From: Poriferisodalis sp026713105
Lineage (GTDB): Bacteria > Actinomycetota > Acidimicrobiia > Acidimicrobiales > Poriferisodalaceae
DNA: 64,000 bases
Reading direction: 5' to 3'
Assembly (NCBI GenBank): GCA_965115995.1
Contig: OZ220472.1
Location: 2,666,001-2,730,000, forward strand
Positions 59,302-64,000 of the stretch are shown in pieces. The position numbers and the translations under genes were made by a program. Position 1 is the stretch's first letter, and each line of letters begins with the position of its first letter. The notes beneath the pieces are model-generated. The model did not search any database, had not been told where the DNA came from, and saw only the letters and a list, made by a program, of their open reading frames with translations.

Positions 59302-60357
59302 ATGGCGCAGTCGCTCAGGTTCGGGATCGTGCACGACTTTCGCTGCCCACCGGGCAGCGACGTGACGATGCCGCAGGTGTATGCCGAGACATTCGAGCAG
59401 GTGGTCCTGGCCGAGCAGCTCGGCATGGAGCTGTGCTGGTTCACCGAGCATCACTTCATGGCCGACGGCTACCTGCCCAACTTCGTGCCTGCGGCAGGCG
59501 CTGCGGCAGCGCTCACCAGCAGCATCCGGTTCTCGACCGACATCTGCCTGATGCCGTTCCGCGATCCGGTGCGGCTCGCCGAGGACCTGGCCGTGCTCGA
59601 CAACATCTCGGGTGGCCGGATGGAACTGGGCATCGGCATGGGCTATGCCGCGCACGAGTTCGCCGGGTTCGGGCTGCCACTCAGCCGGCGAGTGTCGCTG
59701 ACCGAGGAGCCCATCGAGATCCTGCGACTGGCGTGGTCAGGCGAGCCGTTCAGCTACGAGGGCAAGCGGTACTCGTACCGGGATCTGCGGGTCACGCCCG
59801 AGGTGGTACAGCCCGGCGGGCCACCGCTGTGGGTGGCGGCCACCAGTGAGGCCGGCGCACTGCGGGCTGCCCGATTCGACACCAACCTGCTGCCCCAAGG
59901 CCCGAAAGCTGCCGTACTCGAGCCGTGGAAGGAAGCGCTGGCGGCGGACGGTCGGGACCCTGGCGACAAGCGGGTCGGGATCATCCGCGGCGTATACGTG
60001 ACCGACGGCTCGGATCCGGCCGACGACCCGACCTGGGAAGCAGTAGCCGCGGCTGAGAAGTACCGCCGCGGCGTCTATATCGGCATCATCAAGGCCAGCA
60101 CCGACCACAAGCAGACCGCCCGTGAGCGTTCGGCCCGCACCGGTCCACGCCAGCCCGATCCGCTCAACCCGCTCGTGTGGACCGTCGGCGACGCCGACCA
60201 CTGCGTCGGCGAGCTGACCACGATGATCCGCGACCACGACGTCACCGACCTGGTCACCTGGGGCGGCCCGCCCGGCCTGCCGCCGTCGGTCATGAACGCC
60301 TCGCTGGAACGCATGGCGCGCGATGTGATCCCCCGAGTCCGCGCCAACTTGTCGTAG
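59302..60357 (+). CDS. LLM-class flavin/F420-dependent oxidoreductase
   Basis: A 351-residue paralogue of the gene at 13707, with FGIVHDFRCPPGSDVTM, FTEHHFMADGYLPNFVP, TDICLMPFRDPVRLAEDLA and ELGIGMGYAAHEF. It carries an insertion of about 15 residues near 265 compared with the paralogue. GAGGAG lies 11 bases before the ATG. It leads a run of four genes on the same strand with an IclR regulator. Confidence 0.88.
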   Translation: MAQSLRFGIVHDFRCPPGSDVTMPQVYAETFEQVVLAEQLGMELCWFTEHHFMADGYLPNFVPAAGAAAALTSSIRFSTDICLMPFRDPVRLAEDLAVLDNISGGRMELGIGMGYAAHEFAGFGLPLSRRVSLTEEPIEILRLAWSGEPFSYEGKRYSYRDLRVTPEVVQPGGPPLWVAATSEAGALRAARFDTNLLPQGPKAAVLEPWKEALAADGRDPGDKRVGIIRGVYVTDGSDPADDPTWEAVAAAEKYRRGVYIGIIKASTDHKQTARERSARTGPRQPDPLNPLVWTVGDADHCVGELTTMIRDHDVTDLVTWGGPPGLPPSVMNASLERMARDVIPRVRANLS

Positions 60358-60397
60358 CGGCTAGCGGCGCGTTCGGCCCAACGAGCAAGCGCTGCCC

Positions 60398-60403
60398 TAG
60401 GGT
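60398..60403 (+). promoter_or_regulatory. TAGGGT -10 box, leaderless start of SnoaL-like gene
   Basis: TAGGGT, 6 bases, then the ATG at 60410, as at 12842 and 46638. It indicates an internal promoter for the SnoaL-IclR-lyase part of the run. Confidence 0.5.
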
Positions 60404-60409
60404 CGAGCC

Positions 60410-60802
60410 ATGGATATTGGTGACCGTCTGGAAATACATGAGCTGCCGGGCCGTTACGGCGACATCATCGACGACCGGGACTGGGACCGGCTGGGGACGA
60501 TCTTCACCGACGACGCGGTGTTCGACCTGACCGATTTGGGTGCGCCCCGGCTGGAGGGGCTGGCTGCGATCCGCAAATTCATGGCGGACGACGCAGAGCA
60601 CCCCCGCACCCACACGATGACGAACATCTACGTGAACGAGACCGACGACGGGGTGGAGCTGAAGTTCCGGATCCTGGCGCTGCTGGGCGGCGGCAAAGTG
60701 GGCACCGCGTCGTATCACGACCTGGTGGTGAAGACGCCGGACGGCTGGCGTGTGCAGGATCGGATGCTGAAGCGGCGCCGCACGCAGGTGTACCCCGACT
60801 GA
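60410..60802 (+). CDS. SnoaL-like/NTF2-fold protein
   Basis: A 130-residue NTF2-like protein. RLEIHELPGRYGDIIDDRDWDRLGTIFTDDAVFDL at the N terminus is the typical SnoaL-like/scytalone dehydratase start, and the last strands include GTASYHDLVVKTPDGWRVQDRML. Such proteins are small hydratases, isomerases or binding proteins. The next gene begins 8 bases later, so it is cotranscribed with the IclR regulator. Confidence 0.85.
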   Translation: MDIGDRLEIHELPGRYGDIIDDRDWDRLGTIFTDDAVFDLTDLGAPRLEGLAAIRKFMADDAEHPRTHTMTNIYVNETDDGVELKFRILALLGGGKVGTASYHDLVVKTPDGWRVQDRMLKRRRTQVYPD

Positions 60803-60809
60803 GAGACCG

Positions 60810-61613
60810 ATGAACAACAAGAAGTCCTCGACATCGGACGACACGGCGTCGGCTGGCTCATCGAACGCTTACCCGATTCGCGCTGTCGAACGCGTCTGCG
60901 ACATCCTCGACCTCCTGCAGCGTTCGCATGAGGGGGTGTCGCTCCCTGAGACCGCAACGGTCACGTCGCTGCCGAAGAGTTCAGCATTCCGGTACCTGTC
61001 GGCGCTGGAAGCCCGCGGCTATGTCGAGCGTGACACCCAATCAGCGCTGTACCGAATCGGGCTCGCCTTTCAGCCTCACAACACGCGCCAGCTCGAGGCA
61101 TTTCTCGCGCGGGCAGGCGGTCCACTGCAGCGACTCCGCGACGACACCGGCGAGACCACGAACCTCGGAACGCTCCAGGGTTCGATGATCGTCCACAATC
61201 TCGTCTTCGAGAGCAGCCAGATGATGCGCCTTGCAGCCCGGGTCGGCGATCGCGCCCCCATCCACTCGACGGCCCTCGGCAAGGCGATCGCAGTCGAATT
61301 GCCCCCTGATCGTGTCCTGGCGATCCTCAACACCGTCGGGATGGCGCCGTTCACCGACGCCACGATCACGACGCCAGAGGCCTACCAGTCCGCGCTGGAG
61401 ACTGTTCGAGATCAGGGGTTCGCGATCGACGACTGCGAGAACCAGGCCGACGGCCGATGCGTCGCCGTCGCTCTGCGGGGCATGCCGTTCCCCTGCGGCA
61501 TCAGCGTGAGCGCACCGGCGCGACGGCTCACCATCGACATGGTGCCGTCGGTCGTCAAACGAATTTGCAGCGTCGGCAAGCATCTGGTCAGCGACTTCCT
61601 CAACGAAGGCTGA
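60810..61613 (+). CDS. IclR-family transcriptional regulator
   Basis: A 267-residue IclR regulator. The winged helix is near 22-85 (RAVERVCDILDLL, then LPETATVTSLPKSSAFRYLSAL). The effector domain has LARAGGPLQRLRDDTGET, then RVGDRAPIHSTALGKAI and a C-terminal block ending PSVVKRICSVGKHL. It probably controls its own operon: the SnoaL-like protein upstream and the PLP enzyme that starts 10 bases after its stop. Confidence 0.92.
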   Translation: MNNKKSSTSDDTASAGSSNAYPIRAVERVCDILDLLQRSHEGVSLPETATVTSLPKSSAFRYLSALEARGYVERDTQSALYRIGLAFQPHNTRQLEAFLARAGGPLQRLRDDTGETTNLGTLQGSMIVHNLVFESSQMMRLAARVGDRAPIHSTALGKAIAVELPPDRVLAILNTVGMAPFTDATITTPEAYQSALETVRDQGFAIDDCENQADGRCVAVALRGMPFPCGISVSAPARRLTIDMVPSVVKRICSVGKHLVSDFLNEG

Positions 61614-61622
61614 GGCGGCGCC

Positions 61623-62903
61623 ATGGAGCCCGAACCACCACTGCCGGCCCGGCAGGTATCCCCCAGCGGACAGCAATCACCTTCGAGACCGAAGGGGCTG
61701 CCTCTCTCTTCGACACCAGACTCCCGATGGTGTGTGTTCGATGCCGACGTGCCCTATCCCGCCGCATTGTTGTTCGCATCGGCGATCGAGCACAACAGCG
61801 CGGCGATGATGGCCTTCTGCGAGCGCAACGGCGTCTCCTTGGCTCCCCATGGCAAGACGACCATGGCCCCGGCGCTGCTGCGCCGACAGCTCGACGACGG
61901 CGCCTGGGCCATTACCGCTGCGACGACATGGCAAGCCAAGACCATGCGGGAGGCAGGGGTCGATCGGGTCCTCATCGCAAATCAGGTCGTCGTCCCCGCT
62001 GAGATCGAATGGCTGGCGCGGTCGGGCGCCGATGGCTTTGACGTCTACTGCTACGTCGATTCCCTCGAGGGCGTCGACATCATCAACGAGACCTTGGCCC
62101 ACGTCCGACCGTCGCGTCGGCTCCCGGTGCTGGTTGAGCTCGGGATAGCCGGCGGACGTACCGGGGCACGCAGCATTGACGACGGCCTGCGAGTCGCGGC
62201 GGCTGCCCATGCATCCCCGTACCTCGCCCTCACAGGAACGTCGGGATTCGAGGGGATTCTCGGGCCGATGGACGACCGGCCTCCCCGGGCGGGAGTCCAG
62301 GAGTTCCTCGACCAGATCGTCGAGCTGACGCACGCCATTGATGCCAACGGGTGGTTCGAGCCGACACCAGAGGTGATCGTCACCGCTGGCGGCAGTGCAT
62401 ACTTCGATCAGGTCGTCGACCGGTTCTCACTCGTCGACATCGAATCGCCGCTGCGGATCGTGCTGCGCAGCGGCTGCTACATCACCCACGACGACGGTTC
62501 GCTGCACCAGGTCTCCCCGATGGGTGCAGCGCCACGCATCGACCAAGACGAGCGGCTCGTGCCGGCCATCGAAGTCTGGGGTGTGGTGCTTTCGCGCCCC
62601 GAGCCCACGCGCGCCTTGGTGGGCATCGGCAAACGCGACGCCTCCACCGATGGCCTGTTGCCGGTGCTCAAGAAGGTCCGTCGCCGGGGCTCAGCCCGCA
62701 TCGAGACCGTCGCCCACAACCGCGCCGTCGACATCAACGATCAACATGCCTACCTGGATCTCGATGCCGACGATCCGCTCGCAGTCGGCGACCTCGTCGG
62801 GTTCGGCATCTCCCATCCGTGCACCACGTTCGACAAGTGGCGTGCGATCCCCATCGTCGACGACGACTACTGCGTGGTGGAAATCGCCGAGACGCTGTTC
62901 TGA
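61623..62903 (+). CDS. PLP-dependent D-threonine aldolase/D-serine dehydratase-like enzyme
   Basis: A 426-residue alanine-racemase-fold (type III) PLP enzyme. The PLP Lys is in SLAPHGKTTMAPALL (about residue 78). The C-terminal zinc site of DSD1-like enzymes is present as ISHPCTTFDKW (His and Cys). The first ~35 residues are not conserved, so an internal start is possible. It cleaves or dehydrates a D-hydroxy amino acid, in a possible small operon with an IclR regulator. The M81 peptidase gene is convergent. Confidence 0.88.
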   Translation: MEPEPPLPARQVSPSGQQSPSRPKGLPLSSTPDSRWCVFDADVPYPAALLFASAIEHNSAAMMAFCERNGVSLAPHGKTTMAPALLRRQLDDGAWAITAATTWQAKTMREAGVDRVLIANQVVVPAEIEWLARSGADGFDVYCYVDSLEGVDIINETLAHVRPSRRLPVLVELGIAGGRTGARSIDDGLRVAAAAHASPYLALTGTSGFEGILGPMDDRPPRAGVQEFLDQIVELTHAIDANGWFEPTPEVIVTAGGSAYFDQVVDRFSLVDIESPLRIVLRSGCYITHDDGSLHQVSPMGAAPRIDQDERLVPAIEVWGVVLSRPEPTRALVGIGKRDASTDGLLPVLKKVRRRGSARIETVAHNRAVDINDQHAYLDLDADDPLAVGDLVGFGISHPCTTFDKWRAIPIVDDDYCVVEIAETLF

Positions 62904-62922
62904 GCGCCGCTGAGCGTCAGGC

Positions 62923-64000
62923 TTACAGCGGGCTGTAATCGGCATCGCGCTCGTAGGGGAACATCGGTCGAGGCCGATGCGCATAGTCGAGTGCGCTGAT
63001 GTCGGCGCTCGTGCAGCCGGGGGTGTTCAGCCAGATCATCTCGGCTGCGATCGGCTCATACGCGGCCCGCGGCGAGTGGACGCCCTTGGCGACGATGATC
63101 GGCTGGGTAGCCGGATCGAGGCCAGCGCTGACCAGTTCTTGGCGACTGGTGTTGCCGCGAGGATGCGACGTCAGCAGCACCATGTGATCGTCTCGCGTGT
63201 GGACCAGGGCCCTCGGGCCGTGGTCATAGAACCGCCAGCCGCCATGGGTGGGCCCGTCATCGGTGAATTTCCCGTCATCGAGCATCAGAACTGTTCCCTC
63301 GAGGGTCACCGAATCGCCGTGTTGATCGTCGGTCTTTCCGCCCGCTCGCACCACGATCTCGGCGCCCACGCCAGCGTGCGCGCAGGCGGCGACCGCATCG
63401 GGATCGCACAGCGAATGGAACAGCCCGCCGATCGCCAGGCGCTGCGCTGCTGCCAGCACATGAGTCGAATCGCCAGGACTGCCCCCGCCGACATTGTCTC
63501 CGACGTCGAGGAGCACGACGGGATGGGCGTCGGCCTGGGCGGCGCGCCGCAGCGCATCGTCGATCGCGACTCCGTCGCCTTCAAGTTCGCCGCGAGCCTC
63601 CCACACGGCGAGCGCGAGTTCGCGGGCGACTTGGCGAGCCAGATCAGCATCGTCATCGGTCACCGCCACGACGGCCATCCCCATCTCGGAGACATCGGCA
63701 TACGGGAAGCCCTCGGCGATGCTGACCGACAGGACGCCTGTGCGAGTGGCAGCCTTCCCAGCCATCGCGACGAGCTCGCGCATCGGCGAGTCGCTCGTGC
63801 CCTGCCGCAGGATGTTGACGGCTACCGGCGGCTTCTCGAGAGCCATGACCGGTCGCACTTCACCGCGTATGGAAGCGAAGAGCACCTCGGCACATTCTCG
63901 GGCACGAATGCGAGCATCGAGGTGGGGATTCGTCATGTAGGTGTTGACCACGTCGGCGCACTCGACCATTCGATGCGAGATGTTGGCGTGCATGTCGTAG
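62923..64000 (-). CDS. M81-family metallopeptidase (MlrC-like), 5' end outside window
   Basis: The minus-strand frame is open to the window edge; the Met at 63993 is internal, since the preceding bases already read the conserved YDMHANIS (form LDLHAN in the family). Visible features include the His of DMHAN, the block VVNTYMTNPHLD, and DVGDNVGGGSPGDSTHVL, equivalent to the DxxDNxGGGxPGD motif of MlrC. The last ~200 residues match the MlrC C-terminal domain. MlrC degrades linear microcystin; close relatives act on other peptides or amides. About 150 N-terminal residues should lie beyond the window. Confidence 0.88.
   Translation of the reverse strand, partial: YDMHANISHRMVECADVVNTYMTNPHLDARIRARECAEVLFASIRGEVRPVMALEKPPVAVNILRQGTSDSPMRELVAMAGKAATRTGVLSVSIAEGFPYADVSEMGMAVVAVTDDDADLARQVARELALAVWEARGELEGDGVAIDDALRRAAQADAHPVVLLDVGDNVGGGSPGDSTHVLAAAQRLAIGGLFHSLCDPDAVAACAHAGVGAEIVVRAGGKTDDQHGDSVTLEGTVLMLDDGKFTDDGPTHGGWRFYDHGPRALVHTRDDHMVLLTSHPRGNTSRQELVSAGLDPATQPIIVAKGVHSPRAAYEPIAAEMIWLNTPGCTSADISALDYAHRPRPMFPYERDADYSPL

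Overview
The window is 64 kb of GC-rich DNA from an actinobacterium. Several starts are GTG and several promoters look leaderless. The gene mix includes luciferase-like monooxygenases, Baeyer-Villiger monooxygenases, a thiolase with a DUF35 partner, type III CoA-transferases, molybdopterin hydroxylases and an IdeR/DtxR regulator. This fits an uncultured, possibly marine or host-associated Acidimicrobiia-like lineage. That placement is inferred from gene content only; there is no rRNA or tRNA in the window.

Layout. 1-6.3 kb is accessory DNA. It holds a minus-strand operon of an unknown two-part protein, an SF1 helicase and a DarT-like ADP-ribosyltransferase cut by the window edge. It also holds a lipoprotein, degraded gene pieces, IS copy 1 and a ribbon-helix-helix/PIN-like pair. 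6.4-12.7 kb carries a giant secreted leucine-rich-repeat protein with a 12-C tract near its start and a membrane-anchored beta-propeller protein. 12.8-30.7 kb is catabolic: amidotransferase, three flavin or molybdenum oxidoreductases, thiolase plus DUF35, MFS exporter, fused CoA-transferase, carboxylesterase, and a beta-lactamase-fold hydrolase. The housekeeping GTPase typA sits among them. 30.8-32.4 kb is an ECF sigma factor with its membrane partner. 32.5-41.9 kb is a duplicated branched-chain-amino-acid-type ABC transporter: two binding lipoproteins, two unusual permease-permease-ATPase fusions and one shared livF. livF is preceded by seven 14-bp repeats, each a complete start-stop mini-ORF. 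42-47.1 kb holds a second molybdenum hydroxylase, a degenerate SDR, a DtxR-family regulator and a Bfd/bacterioferritin pair. 47.2-52.5 kb is a minus-strand unit of a GT-C-like membrane protein, a DUF3179 lipoprotein split by IS copy 2, and a strong homologue of eukaryotic sterol C-24 methyltransferase (ERG6). 52.6-64 kb is again catabolic: BVMO, cell-wall-binding/propeller fusion, enoyl-CoA hydratase, MttB-like methyltransferase, and an LLM-SnoaL-IclR-amino acid lyase operon, ending in an M81 peptidase cut by the window edge.

How the parts fit. Much of the window looks built to import and degrade small organic acids, amino acid derivatives and perhaps steroid-like compounds: ABC importers, esterases, CoA-transferases, a thiolase/DUF35 aldolase-type pair, enoyl-CoA hydratase and BVMOs. 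The sterol methyltransferase suggests modification of sterols, own or scavenged. The large secreted LRR and cell-wall-binding proteins suggest surface interactions. The two 968-bp IS copies are in inverted orientation, each flanked by a TAA duplication, and one has cleanly split the DUF3179 gene.
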